From Desertibacillus haloalkaliphilus (GTDB lineage: Bacteria; Bacillota; Bacilli; Bacillales; KJ1-10-99), in contig NZ_JAHPIV010000010.1 in NCBI RefSeq assembly GCF_019039105.1, positions 126,586 to 190,585 of the forward strand: a stretch of DNA of 64,000 nt, given 5' to 3'. How positions within the stretch are numbered: the stretch's first letter is position 1; each line of letters begins with the position of its first letter. The notes beneath the pieces were generated by a model. That model was not told the DNA's origin, ran no database searches, and saw only the letters and a list, made by a program, of their open reading frames with translations. Made by a program: the position numbers and the translations under genes. Shown piece by piece: positions 33,281-41,107 of this stretch.

Positions 33281-33475
33281 GGATAGGAGTGGACCTATGT
33301 ACGTACTAAATACTGATGGAGAAATAATAGATTGATAATTAGTGTTTTGAAAAGCGGATTAGTTATGAAAGTAACGGGGGAAAATCCTTCAGGAGCAGGG
33401 GTTGTCTAGTATGATGACGCTAACATTGTTCTTCCCAATATGGATCAGAAATTCAATTAACTAGGATGTGAGAGT

Positions 33476-34240
33476 ATGAAACCGTATGAACTAAGAGAAT
33501 TAATTAGAAACGAAGAGTTCGTAAAAAGCACGACAGGTGCTTGTAACGATTTTGCTCAAGCGAACTTAGTGATTCTTCCGAAAGAATATGCCTTTGACTT
33601 TCTGCTATATACACAGCGTAATCACAAAGCTTGTCCGGTAATTGATGTGTTAGAAGCTGGGCAAATCGAATCTCGTCTAGCTAAAGGCTCGGATATTCGC
33701 ACAGATATTCCGCTCTATTACATTTATGAGGATGGTCAATTCGTAGAAGAAATGACCGATATCACTCGTATTTGGCAGGATGATTTTGTATCCTTCTTGC
33801 TCGGCTGTAGCTTCACATTTGAAAGTGCACTAATCAAAGAAGGAATACCGCTCCGTCATATTGATGAAAATAAAAATGTCGCAATGTACCGAACAAATAT
33901 CGCGACTGAACCAGCCGGACAGTTTAGCGGACCATTGGTTGTATCCATGAGACCGGTCAAAAATAACCAAGTCGAACGAGCCAAGGCGATAACCTCGCGT
34001 TTTCCTAACATGCACGGTGCACCTGTTCATGTCGGTGATCCAGCAGTTATTGGGATTGAAGACATTAGTAGCCCTGATTACGGTGAATTTGTCGAGGTGA
34101 AAGAAGATGAAACGCCAGTATTCTGGGCCTGCGGCGTAACCCCGCAAGCCGCTGCTGTTAATACAAAAATCCCAAGAATCATCACACACGCTCCTGGTCA
34201 TATGTTTGTGACAGACAAAAAGAACGAAGACTTTCAATAA
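33476..34240 (+). CDS. ycsI: YcsI-like DUF1445 hydro-lyase/cyclase family
   Basis: 254 residues matching the DUF1445/YcsI family throughout: ELRELIRNEEFVKSTTGACNDF at the start, then FLLYTQRNHKACPVIDVLE, LLGCSFTFESAL and GPLVVSMRP. The end has VFWACGVTPQAA and THAPGHMFVTD. Related mammalian proteins act as D-glutamate cyclases, linking D-glutamate with 5-oxoproline. In B. subtilis ycsI lies inside the ycsF-kipI-kipA cluster; here that cluster is 25 kb away (58973-62691). Start ATG 33476 follows AGGATGTGAGAG. Confidence 0.85.
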   Translation: MKPYELRELIRNEEFVKSTTGACNDFAQANLVILPKEYAFDFLLYTQRNHKACPVIDVLEAGQIESRLAKGSDIRTDIPLYYIYEDGQFVEEMTDITRIWQDDFVSFLLGCSFTFESALIKEGIPLRHIDENKNVAMYRTNIATEPAGQFSGPLVVSMRPVKNNQVERAKAITSRFPNMHGAPVHVGDPAVIGIEDISSPDYGEFVEVKEDETPVFWACGVTPQAAAVNTKIPRIITHAPGHMFVTDKKNEDFQ

Positions 34241-34399
34241 CGAGTAATGTCCACGATTGATGACCTAAGCTTTTCAAACGGAAATAAATAGAATTCCATG
34301 TCTGTAAATCATACGTCATGCAGTTAGTTCTATATCGATGTATTGAGGTGATCACGGATCATACATTATAGAGGCTGTCACTGCGTTCCAATGGTGAAC

Positions 34400-34435
34400 G
34401 GCAACCCTTTTGAGAGTAGGGGGTTGCCTTTTTTC
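34400..34435 (+). terminator. terminator within duplicated segment, copy B
   Basis: GGCAACCC and GGGTTGCC with loop TTTTGAGAGTAGG, followed by TTTTTT. It covaries with the copy A stem. Confidence 0.8.
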
Positions 34436-34517
34436 TATTGTGGTAATGTCATAGACTTTAGTAAGCCACATTCAACTTATGGTAGAATGTGGGTAATCGT
34501 ATAGTGAGAAGGGGAAG

Positions 34518-34676
34518 ATGATGGTTAAGATAGTTGATCTGATTAAAAATATGTTCTTAGATTTATTGTCAATGGGTAAAGGTTTTGTGTATGGCTTTGT
34601 AATGGTTGGGCTGTTTATCGTGATTTGTGGAGCCTTACTATACGGGATTCTGTATCTTAAAAATATATTCTTTTAA
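34518..34676 (+). CDS. 52-residue single-span membrane protein, copy B
   Basis: Nearly identical to 29684-29842: the same MMVKIVDLIKNMFLDLLSMG start and hydrophobic span, with Gly for Ala and IFF for VIF near the end. The ribosome site GAGAAGGGGAAG is also identical. Conservation of this tiny protein in both copies argues that it is expressed and useful. Confidence 0.7.
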   Translation: MMVKIVDLIKNMFLDLLSMGKGFVYGFVMVGLFIVICGALLYGILYLKNIFF

Positions 34677-34752
34677 TGAATAGAAAGAAGCAATTTCCGT
34701 GGCAGTTCCTTTAGCAAAAGTGAAAACATCCATTATGAAAGGGGGGGGATTA

Positions 34753-34992
34753 ATGAAAATATTAAGAGTTATTTTAGCAATGATAGTAGTTATATTATCA
34801 GCTTATAGTTTAATAACGGGTGAATATGGAATCATGCCTTATACACAATTACTCTTAGGGCTCATGCTTTTCGTTATAGGGATTGTTGAAATAGAAGGGA
34901 AGCGAAAAGGAACTGCTTTTATTTCTTTCATTTCTTCTGGATTTGTATTAGTTGTCAGCATAAATATCTTATTAACCGGTTTGGTCAATTAA
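34753..34992 (+). CDS. DUF3953-like three-span membrane protein
   Basis: 79 residues from ATG 34753, just after GGGGGGGG: MKILRVILAMIVVILSAYSL, then GEYGIMPYTQLLLGLMLFVIGI and a third span. This is the intact partner of the damaged gene at 29914. DUF3953 proteins are found in Bacillus and relatives, without known function. The eight-G run makes both the ribosome site and its spacing prone to length variation. Confidence 0.7.
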   Translation: MKILRVILAMIVVILSAYSLITGEYGIMPYTQLLLGLMLFVIGIVEIEGKRKGTAFISFISSGFVLVVSINILLTGLVN

Positions 34993-35064
34993 GTAAAGTT
35001 GCATAGAGTTTGAGAAGTTGATTGACCTTTTTAGTACGTTTTTTTACTAAAGGAGATAGCAGAA

Positions 35065-35580
35065 ATGAAAAGAAAGTTTAAGCGGATCCATTTGTTGGTG
35101 TTTATGGTTTTATCCATAATGATTGCGGGCTGTTCCAGTAATGAAGATGTAATGACAAAAGCAGTGGAAGAGTTAGAATATGATGTACTTGTTCCGAGCT
35201 ATATACCAGCTGAATTCGAATTAGAACAAGTTATCTATGAAGGTGACTTATTTCTTCTAACTTATTCAAATGCTGATAACACTTCGTATGTTGAAATCAG
35301 TCAACGACAATATGCAAGGGCCTTACATTCAGAACGATTATTAGAATATACCGAAAAGGGTGTAGATCCTTATGAAGCAAATCCTGACTTATCGTATCAA
35401 ATGATTGATAACTTTGTTGGAGAATATAAGCTTAATGATCATGTAAATGGATTAAACTTAAGCTATGAGTTTATTCCAGCAATTCCAAAAACCGAAATTG
35501 ACTGGTATCCATTTTATAGGATTGTATCAGTAGGAATAGATGAGGAAGAATTTCAAAAAGTAATTAAATCATTGGAGTGA
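35065..35580 (+). CDS. putative lipoprotein (DUF4367-like)
   Basis: 171 residues with the signal MKRKFKRIHLLVFMVLSIMIAGC. The mature part starts VEELEYDVLVPSYIPAEFEL and continues YVEISQRQYARALHSER. This pattern (values predicted from a modest 'pathway to membrane' strand set) is like the DUF4367 domains of anti-sigma-like lipoproteins. The assignment is tentative. It follows the duplicated segment B with the same leader as 30219. Confidence 0.65.
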   Translation: MKRKFKRIHLLVFMVLSIMIAGCSSNEDVMTKAVEELEYDVLVPSYIPAEFELEQVIYEGDLFLLTYSNADNTSYVEISQRQYARALHSERLLEYTEKGVDPYEANPDLSYQMIDNFVGEYKLNDHVNGLNLSYEFIPAIPKTEIDWYPFYRIVSVGIDEEEFQKVIKSLE

Positions 35581-35645
35581 AATTTATTAAAATAGGAGCG
35601 GTAGCATACGTTACCGCTTTTGGTGTGGATGCGAGTGGCGTACAA

Positions 35646-35812
35646 GATGAAGGACAAAAGGTGCCCGGATCTGAGTGGAAATAGTCTTCATAAGGGAGAT
35701 GAAGGACAAAAAGGGGTGAGAATTGCAGTGGAAAGTCCTTCATAAAGGCGATGAAGGACAAAGTAGGCGGAAATCGCAGTGGAAATGTCCTTCATAAGGC
35801 CGATGAAGGACA
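35646..35812. repeat. 52-bp palindromic tandem repeat (3 units plus partial)
   Basis: Units start at 35646, 35698, 35750 and 35802, an exact 52-base period. Each has GATGAAGGACA at the left and GTCCTTCAT (or a variant) at the right, so each can fold into a hairpin. No protein is encoded. The same unit occurs at 30699 and 46025. The 35581-36004 gap contains nothing else except the terminator at 35952. Confidence 0.85.
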
Positions 35813-35951
35813 GGTGATGGTATAACTGGTTTTAACCGTGGGTGTCTCGAAATCAACTAATAAGCACAGAGTTAACAGATGTAGTGCGAAAATTGCTCGG
35901 TAACTTTGGATCAAAGAATCTTGATAGAATAGGGGGCAGTAGAAGTGTCCC

Positions 35952-35980
35952 TAAAAAGGAGAGGACTGATCGCCAGTCCT
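35952..35980 (-). terminator. terminator of the macrolide phosphotransferase gene
   Basis: AGGACTG and CAGTCCT form a seven-pair stem (35962-35980); on the minus strand CTCCTTTTTA follows. A second AACGGACTGG/CCAGTCC pairing overlaps. Confidence 0.6.
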
Positions 35981-36004
35981 TTGCTTAACGACCAGTCCGT
36001 TTCA

Positions 36005-36901
36005 TTACATGTCACTTGCAAGCATGTGTGCAGCAGTGTCATGCATCTCTTCTAGGCCTGAAATTTCAGCGTATTCAGCTACGGTGATGCCCCTTGTTGT
36101 TAGAAGTTCCACAATATGCTCATCCATTCTTGACCATGTTTTTCCACCGGCATTGTCATAAGCGTCGATTAATTTAGATAGTCCATCTTTTCCAAAAAGG
36201 AGGTGATGTGACATGAAATCGACAGACACATCAGCAATCCCGACTTCTGTCCAGTCAATGAGACCAGTTACTTGATGATTTTGATTAATGAGGATATGAC
36301 CTGGATGTAGGTCACCGTGTTTTACCCCTACATGGGAGGGCCAAAGGGACTCTTCGGCTAGCCATGCTTGCCAGCGATCCCATAAAGTTGGATTGACATT
36401 GTAACGAATTTTTACGCGTTCCATTCGCTGTTTCATGGAAGTCCTTAAGTCACTAGCACGAAGAATTTCAACACCGCTAGGTTTGAATTCATCGTGGGGT
36501 AATGAGTGTAAGTCTGCTAGTGCTTTTCCTAATGACTGATAATACGCTGATGGCACATTGGTTTCATCAAAACTCCATACATAGTTATGTTGCTCCACGT
36601 CAATCGTCGCCGCAGGCACACCGCTTAGTTGCTTATAAGCAATGAAATCTTCAGAGAAGATCGACCAATCCGGAACCTGAAAGCTAGCATGGTGACCAAT
36701 GATATCTAACGCTTTTTTCTCTTGTTGAGCATGTCTCATTGACTCTGGTCTCCGTGGAATTCTTAGTATCCATTTATCGTCGTTCTGATCTTTGGCGTAG
36801 GCTACTTGAAAGTCAACGCCAGATTCATTGATTGTGATCGTGTTTTCTACAATGTCCAATCCTTTGTTCATTGCTAATTGTTTAAGTTTAAGTGTATTCA
36901 T
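36005..36901 (-). CDS. mph: macrolide 2'-phosphotransferase
   Basis: 298 residues of the antibiotic-kinase fold, matching Bacillus Mph enzymes in length. Visible are the N-lobe ESGVDFQVAYAKDQNDDKWILRIPRR (Lys/Arg nucleotide contacts) and the hinge FIAYKQLSGVPA. The catalytic loop is VKHGDLHPGHILI with Asp and His, and the metal site is GLIDWTEVGIADVSVDF. The enzyme transfers phosphate from a nucleotide (GTP in known members) to the 2'-OH of macrolides. GGAGG precedes ATG. The gene lies behind a macrolide-type leader and a collapsed ABC-F gene, so it is probably induced through that attenuator. Confidence 0.88.
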   Translation of the reverse strand: MNTLKLKQLAMNKGLDIVENTITINESGVDFQVAYAKDQNDDKWILRIPRRPESMRHAQQEKKALDIIGHHASFQVPDWSIFSEDFIAYKQLSGVPAATIDVEQHNYVWSFDETNVPSAYYQSLGKALADLHSLPHDEFKPSGVEILRASDLRTSMKQRMERVKIRYNVNPTLWDRWQAWLAEESLWPSHVGVKHGDLHPGHILINQNHQVTGLIDWTEVGIADVSVDFMSHHLLFGKDGLSKLIDAYDNAGGKTWSRMDEHIVELLTTRGITVAEYAEISGLEEMHDTAAHMLASDM

Positions 36902-36928
36902 CTTTATTTCCTCCGAGGATTCATTTTT

Positions 36929-37118
36929 TCAATAAATATAGTTGATTCTTTTTTCTTGTATCTCATAACGATGATCTGCCACACGTTTGACAAACTCACG
37001 GTTATGGCTTACCAATAAACCGTTTCCTTCATAATGGAATAGAAATGTTTCAAGTGCTTTCATGTTATGGAGATTTAAAAACTTCTATATCTTTCAATTC
37101 CAAAACTAGTTTTTCCAT
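36929..37118 (-). pseudogene. ABC-F ribosome-protection gene, internally deleted
   Basis: ATG 37118 opens MEKLVLELKDIEVF, the usual start of antibiotic-resistance ABC-F ATPases. After about 14 codons the sequence switches to the end of such a protein, in another frame: ALETFLFHYEGNGLLVSHNREFVKRVADHRYEI and so on to the stop at 36929. LLVSHNREFV is the switch-histidine region of the second ATPase domain. About 1.5 kb has been lost by deletion. The total of 190 bases is not a multiple of three. It is surely not functional as a protein. Confidence 0.88.
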
Positions 37119-37158
37119 TTTTACACTTCCTTTATCACAGAATGTAAAGGAATGTAAT

Positions 37159-37190
37159 CATAAAAAAACACAGACAGGCTACTGTCTGTG
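37159..37190 (-). terminator. attenuator terminator
   Basis: CACAGACAG and CTGTCTGTG form a nine-pair stem (37169-37190). On the minus strand it is followed by seven T residues, 40 bases before the ABC-F start. It is placed like attenuators of macrolide-inducible genes. Confidence 0.8.
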
Positions 37191-37228
37191 GTAAGAGTAA
37201 ACGAGGTATAACAGTATGAGCGAAAAAG

Positions 37229-37259
37229 GCATACGAAAAAAAGACAGATGGGTATCTGC
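37229..37259 (-). promoter_or_regulatory. second leader hairpin
   Basis: On the minus strand AGGCAGAT and ATCTGTCT pair around ACCC, followed by TTTTTTTCG. It can act as an extra terminator or an alternative partner in the attenuation switch. Confidence 0.6.
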
Positions 37260-37367
37260 CTTTCTTCACGTAAAAAGTGTATACTTCCCCGTAGAAGATT
37301 ATTAAAAATGTACAGACTACTCCCGTTTACTCTGCTTTATGATAACAGAGCCTTTGAACATATGAAG

Positions 37368-37415
37368 TTACTTATTGTTCAAAGTTTGCTGGCGTAGTCT
37401 TCCTGATGGCATCAT
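37368..37415 (-). CDS. macrolide-sensing leader peptide
   Basis: A 15-codon frame (MMPSGRLRQQTLNNK) after GGAGGG. The Arg-Leu-Arg triplet is the +x+ arrest motif of macrolide leader peptides. ErmD/ErmK leaders (MTHSMRLRFPTLNQ) share S-x-RLR and TLN. A drug-bound ribosome is expected to stall at RLR and change the folding of the downstream leader RNA, allowing read-through. It starts about 27 bases after the promoter. Confidence 0.85.
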   Translation of the reverse strand: MMPSGRLRQQTLNNK

Positions 37416-37449
37416 TTTTAATAACCCTCCTTTTCGTAATATAGTATCT

Positions 37450-37479
37450 ACTATACATTTACTTGTTAATCATTGTCAA
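37450..37479 (-). promoter_or_regulatory. sigma-A promoter of the leader-mph unit
   Basis: On the minus strand TTGACA (37479-37474), 18 bases, TATAGT (37455-37450). It is the only good vegetative promoter before the leader. Confidence 0.75.
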
Positions 37480-37697
37480 TAAAATATACTGAGAAAACAG
37501 CGTCATGTGCTGGTAGTATAAGGGGGTAAAGATACTGCGCACTTAAATGATATTTTGGTTCTAACTTTGTGAAAGAATTTAATTAAAGTGGATGTAGCAG
37601 GGGTGTTGATGGAGATATTTTCCATAAAATAACCAATCCCAAATAAAAAATATGTTATGGTTGATTAGTTAAATTATTCTTAGGAGGTAATTTTGAT

Positions 37698-37958
37698 TTG
37701 AGGAATCTATCACTATTATCAGTATTGGTTTTTATAACATTATTATTTTTGAGTGGATGCGCTACAAGTAGTATGGATTTGCACAGTACAAGAGAAGAAG
37801 CAATTAGTTATGGATTAGAACAAGAAAGTTCAGAAAGTATAGGAGATGCAAATTTATTATCCGTTGAAGGTTACAAAGGTGAAACTTTAGTATTCTTTGA
37901 ACTTAATCGTGCTTTAGGTGTTGCGAGTATTTCAGAAGAAAAGAATGGTTTGAAATGA
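37698..37958 (+). CDS. small lipoprotein
   Basis: 86 residues from TTG 37698, after GGAGG. Lipoprotein signal MRNLSLLSVLVFITLLFLSGC. The short mature part has EEAISYGLEQE and YKGETLVFFELNRALGVASI, a pattern seen in small Bacillus lipoproteins that sense or respond in the wall; function unknown. Its stop overlaps the next start by four bases (ATGA), so the two are coupled. Confidence 0.7.
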   Translation: MRNLSLLSVLVFITLLFLSGCATSSMDLHSTREEAISYGLEQESSESIGDANLLSVEGYKGETLVFFELNRALGVASISEEKNGLK

Positions 37959-38194
37959 ATAAAAAGCTGTATTATGCAATTATAATTCCATTGATAATAA
38001 TAGGATTTATTTTTCTAGAAATAAGAACTTATGTTCTTTTGTTCTTGATTTTAATTGGAGGTTATTCTGGATGGAAAGATTATAGGCGAAAACTTAAAAA
38101 AGCAGAAGGAGAAGAGGAAATACGACAGGCTATTGTTCCATTAATTCTTTTAATTATTTTCATAGTTTTATTTATTGTTTCATTTTTTCTTTAA
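37955..38194 (+). CDS. three-span small membrane protein
   Basis: 79 residues. Two close N-terminal spans (YYAIIIPLIIIGFIFLEI and VLLFLILIGGYSGW) are followed by a charged cytoplasmic segment (DYRRKLKKAEGEEEI) and a C-terminal span (VPLILLIIFIVLFIVSFFL). It is translationally coupled to the preceding lipoprotein, which suggests that they act together. No family is recognised. Confidence 0.65.
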   Translation: MNKKLYYAIIIPLIIIGFIFLEIRTYVLLFLILIGGYSGWKDYRRKLKKAEGEEEIRQAIVPLILLIIFIVLFIVSFFL

Positions 38195-38304
38195 TTAAAC
38201 GGAGTGGTTTAGTTTAGGGATTTATACAATGGGACAGTTCTTTTTGTTATTAAAGTAACGTAGTGGGTGAGTTAAGGTGAAAATTTATGAGGGTGGTGAT
38301 TTAT

Positions 38305-38772
38305 TTGAGAATGCTAGTAATAGGGTTATTATTGTTATCAGTGATAACAGGTTGTAAAAATACAACAGAGGAAGAAATGTTAGAGCATTTAGTTTCTTCG
38401 CATTCTGATTTTTATATGCTGTATGCCGTACCTGAAAAGGATAAAGAGTATTTAGAATGGCAAGAAATTCAAGATTATTATAATGTAAACTTTAATCAAT
38501 TATTAAGTAAAGATAGTTTAGATACGCTTTTATATGGTACATATATTTGGTTAGTTCCAGGAGAATATCCTGGAACTGAATCTTATACATACATTGAAAC
38601 TCTTGAACTTAACGAATTTCCAGCGTTTGTTATTTTTGATTCAGAGCAGTTAGTCTTGAAGTCATCAAACATTGAAGAGGTAGACGAATTCCTGTCAAAA
38701 AGAGAGTTAACTCCTGGAATAAAGCTACGAAAAGAACAACAAATTGATTACCACAGGCCAAAAACAGAGTAA
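38305..38772 (+). CDS. putative lipoprotein
   Basis: 155 residues from TTG 38305, behind GAGGGTGGTG, giving the signal MRMLVIGLLLLSVITGC. ATG 38287 is in frame with a weaker AAGGTG and would add six residues. The C-terminal half has YIETLELNEFPAFVIFDSEQLVLKSSNIEEVDEFL, similar to the end of the lipoprotein at 2160-2882. The end is basic. Function unknown. Confidence 0.65.
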   Translation: MRMLVIGLLLLSVITGCKNTTEEEMLEHLVSSHSDFYMLYAVPEKDKEYLEWQEIQDYYNVNFNQLLSKDSLDTLLYGTYIWLVPGEYPGTESYTYIETLELNEFPAFVIFDSEQLVLKSSNIEEVDEFLSKRELTPGIKLRKEQQIDYHRPKTE

Positions 38773-38865
38773 TACATTATTATGCTGTGAAGGAGCGAAA
38801 CAGAAAAAGTAGTTGAACGGAGCTGCCTCATCTTGTGCTATTTATAAATATATGGGGGTTAATTT

Positions 38866-39282
38866 ATGAAGAAAATATATCGGCTGTTTATTTTAGCTTT
38901 AGTCCTAAGTGCTTGCCAATCTGTCCACGATGAAATGATCATTTTAGATGATGTAAAAAAAATCTCCATTTCTGAATCTGGAGGTTATGGAGGTATACAT
39001 GACAATTATTTTATGACCAGCAGCGATAAGAAAGTAATTTCTCATTTTGAAGAGGTTATGAAAAGAGCAAGGGGTGTACAACATGATGTAGATGTATCTA
39101 ATGACAAACCTGACTTTGACATATTAGTTAATTATGAAAACGGTGAAAGACACCTCTTACACCTTATCCTTGGAGACGAAGGACAAGAGAGTATTTTTAT
39201 GTATGTCGGATACGAAAAAAATGGGTTTTATGTTTCTCCTGAAGCTACAAAAGTATTAAAGGATAGCTTAGAACTTCAATAA
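38866..39282 (+). CDS. putative lipoprotein
   Basis: 138 residues with the signal MKKIYRLFILALVLSAC and a ribosome site AUGGGGGU-like. The mature protein has ISISESGGYGGIHDNYFMTSS and KPDFDILVNYENGERHLLHLIL. This is a small two-layer pattern seen in Bacillus proteins of unknown role; the late FYVSPEATKVLKDSL fits the same type. Confidence 0.65.
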   Translation: MKKIYRLFILALVLSACQSVHDEMIILDDVKKISISESGGYGGIHDNYFMTSSDKKVISHFEEVMKRARGVQHDVDVSNDKPDFDILVNYENGERHLLHLILGDEGQESIFMYVGYEKNGFYVSPEATKVLKDSLELQ

Positions 39283-39369
39283 ACGGAGAGCATTTCTTCA
39301 ATATGATGTGCCTTTTGAATATATTCAACACCAGCAGTGTATTAATATAAATAGTAGTGGGATGATGAA

Positions 39370-39474
39370 TTGGAAGTTACAAATAGTAGAAATGAATTGT
39401 CTGTAAGAGCCAAAGATGGAATTGGATTTTTATTATCTCCTGTGTTCATTTGGTCAATCATTACAATTTTTTGA
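39370..39474 (+). pseudogene. DUF7010-like membrane gene stump
   Basis: From TTG 39370 the frame reads [19 protein letters not shown], then [15 protein letters not shown] and a stop. This matches the start of DUF7010 membrane proteins (ELS-x-AKNGIPFLLS, then IW). The remainder is missing. The frame runs directly into the middle of an AraC-type domain in another frame, so a deletion fused two genes here. Confidence 0.55.
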
Positions 39475-40156
39475 GCTTACAAATAGTAATATAAAAATTA
39501 TTGATCTTGCGGTTAAATATCGATACAATTCACCGAACGCATTTACTAGAGCTTTTCAAAATGTACATGGTATCACCCCGTCAGAAGCGAGAAACAATGG
39601 ACAGCCATTAAAAGCATATCCACTAATGACCTTCTAATTATCAATTAGAGGAGGAAATGAAATGAATTACCGAATCGAACAAAAAGAAGCATTTAACATT
39701 GTTGGTATCATGAAACGAGTTCCCATTGTTTTTGAAGGAGAAAACCCGGAAATCGCAGCGATGTGGCAATCTTTGACAGTGGGGAAGATAGAGCAATTGC
39801 AAAAACTCTCTAATGTTGAACCTAACGGGATGATTCAAGCATCGACAAACTTTTCTGAAGGACGTATGGAAGAAAAAGGAGAGTTGGATCAGTATATCGG
39901 AGTGGCAACAACACGAGAGGCCCCTGAAAGCTTTTCACAACTTGAAGTTCCTGCCTTAACATGGGCGATATTCGAATCAAATGGACCATTTCCTAACAAC
40001 CTACAAGAAACTTGGGGACGGATTTATTCGGAGTGGTTCCCATCTTCCAACTATCAAGTGACTGAAGGACCTGAAATTTTGTCGATTAAAAGTAACGATT
40101 TGACATCTCCAACAGTGAAAAGTGAAATTTGGATTCCAGTGTTGAAAATAAAATAA
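39467..40156 (+). pseudogene. AraC-family regulator, truncated and split by TAA
   Basis: The first part (from 39467) encodes the end of an AraC HTH domain: [20 protein letters not shown], then [20 protein letters not shown]. The N-terminal two thirds of the HTH domain are missing. A TAA at 39635-39637 follows PLMTF and stands where relatives have CAA. The same frame continues LSIRGGNE into the GyrI-like effector-binding domain ([11 protein letters not shown] to [10 protein letters not shown], 39662-40156). AGA GGA GGA in that linker forms a ribosome site, so the effector domain might still be made alone as a 164-residue protein. Confidence 0.8.
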
Positions 40157-40232
40157 CATTCTCATGGAGCTGTTTTTATTTAACGGTTTAAGCTCTCGAT
40201 AAAACGATATATAAATTCCTGTTAAATCAAAT

Positions 40233-40270
40233 GGACCACACTTTTTCAATGAAATGGTGTGATCCTTTTT
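40233..40270 (+). terminator. terminator after the AraC remnant
   Basis: GGACCACAC and GTGTGATCC are the outer arms, with TTTTTCA and TGAAAT-like pairing inside, followed by TTTTT. Confidence 0.7.
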
Positions 40271-40313
40271 ATCATTATCCTAAGCTTTAGTTAAGTGGAT
40301 GTTATCGATAGAA

Positions 40314-40361
40314 AGAAAGCCACCTGTATTTCACACATTTATGAAATACAGGTGGCTTTCT
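40314..40361 (+). terminator. 20-bp perfect hairpin
   Basis: The arms beginning AGAAAGCCACCTGTATTTCA and its complement flank an eight-base loop. Only TTTCTGTT follows, so it may act as a terminator mainly through its stable stem. No gene lies in 40362-40486. Confidence 0.6.
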
Positions 40362-40486
40362 GTTAATGAGTAGTGTAAACCTCAATAATTAGGTATCTAT
40401 TTACACTTCTCTATGTACATGAACCCACTCTTTTTTTCTCTATTGCTCATAAGATACAGGAGTAAATAGAAAGGGTGATTGAAAAA

Positions 40487-40864
40487 GTGACAAATATACC
40501 TGTAACAGGATTTATGTATCATTCTGATGATGGTAGTTCAGAACACTCGCATAATCTATATATAAATACATGGGATGGGAGGGCTGTTCATAACCATGAA
40601 TTCAGAGGAGTAACGTCTTTTGATGTAGGACATGATCATCGTTATGTAGGAACAACAGAACCAGCACCAAGCGGAGTTCAACATACTCATCGTTATTTTA
40701 CTTTTACATCCTTTGATGCAGAACACAGACATGTTATTCGTGGAACAACAGGACCAGCGATTCCTCTACCTGAGGGAGGCCACTACCATGAATTTAGTGG
40801 AGTAACTACAGTTAATGGTGAAACACCACATAGACATAGATATAGTGGTAGAACTAGTTTATAG
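40487..40864 (+). CDS. YmaF-family histidine-rich protein
   Basis: 125 residues from GTG 40487 (AAAGGGTG ten bases before; GTG 40475 is within the ribosome site). It contains a repeated pattern H-x-H with about 22-residue period: EHSHNLYI, VHNHEFRGVTSF, GHDHRYVGTTEPAPSG, QHTHRYFTFTSF, EHRHVIRGTTGPA, GGHYHEFSGVTT and PHRHRYSG. YmaF is conserved in Bacillus, with no known role. The aligned histidine pairs suggest metal binding along a beta-solenoid. The pseudogene at 8058-8427 is its decayed paralogue. Confidence 0.85.
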   Translation: MTNIPVTGFMYHSDDGSSEHSHNLYINTWDGRAVHNHEFRGVTSFDVGHDHRYVGTTEPAPSGVQHTHRYFTFTSFDAEHRHVIRGTTGPAIPLPEGGHYHEFSGVTTVNGETPHRHRYSGRTSL

Positions 40865-41107
40865 AAAATGAAGGATGTATCGTTATTCTTCAAGAATTTT
40901 ATGCATTTCACTTAGGGATAGTATAGAAGCAATAATCAGAAAAAACATGCCTTGATACTGTATAGTCAAACACTTTTATTAAGGGAGGTATTTTTCATTA
41001 CACAGGATAGTGATGTTTGGATTATTAATAATAGGTCCACCTCAATAAATGGTAAATATAATGTACGGAAAACATATAATATAAACCATTTAGAATGAGG
41101 TGGAAAA

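Larger units (their letters stand above)
34385..35090 (+). repeat. segmental duplication, copy B
   Basis: Counterpart of 29540-30245 in the same gene order. Here the DUF3953 start codon is in frame and a run of eight G residues forms the ribosome site. Confidence 0.85.

Noticed and set aside
35646..35812. Regularly spaced repeats as a CRISPR array
   Set aside because: The 52-base units are repeats in full with inverted arms; there are no unique spacers and no cas genes.
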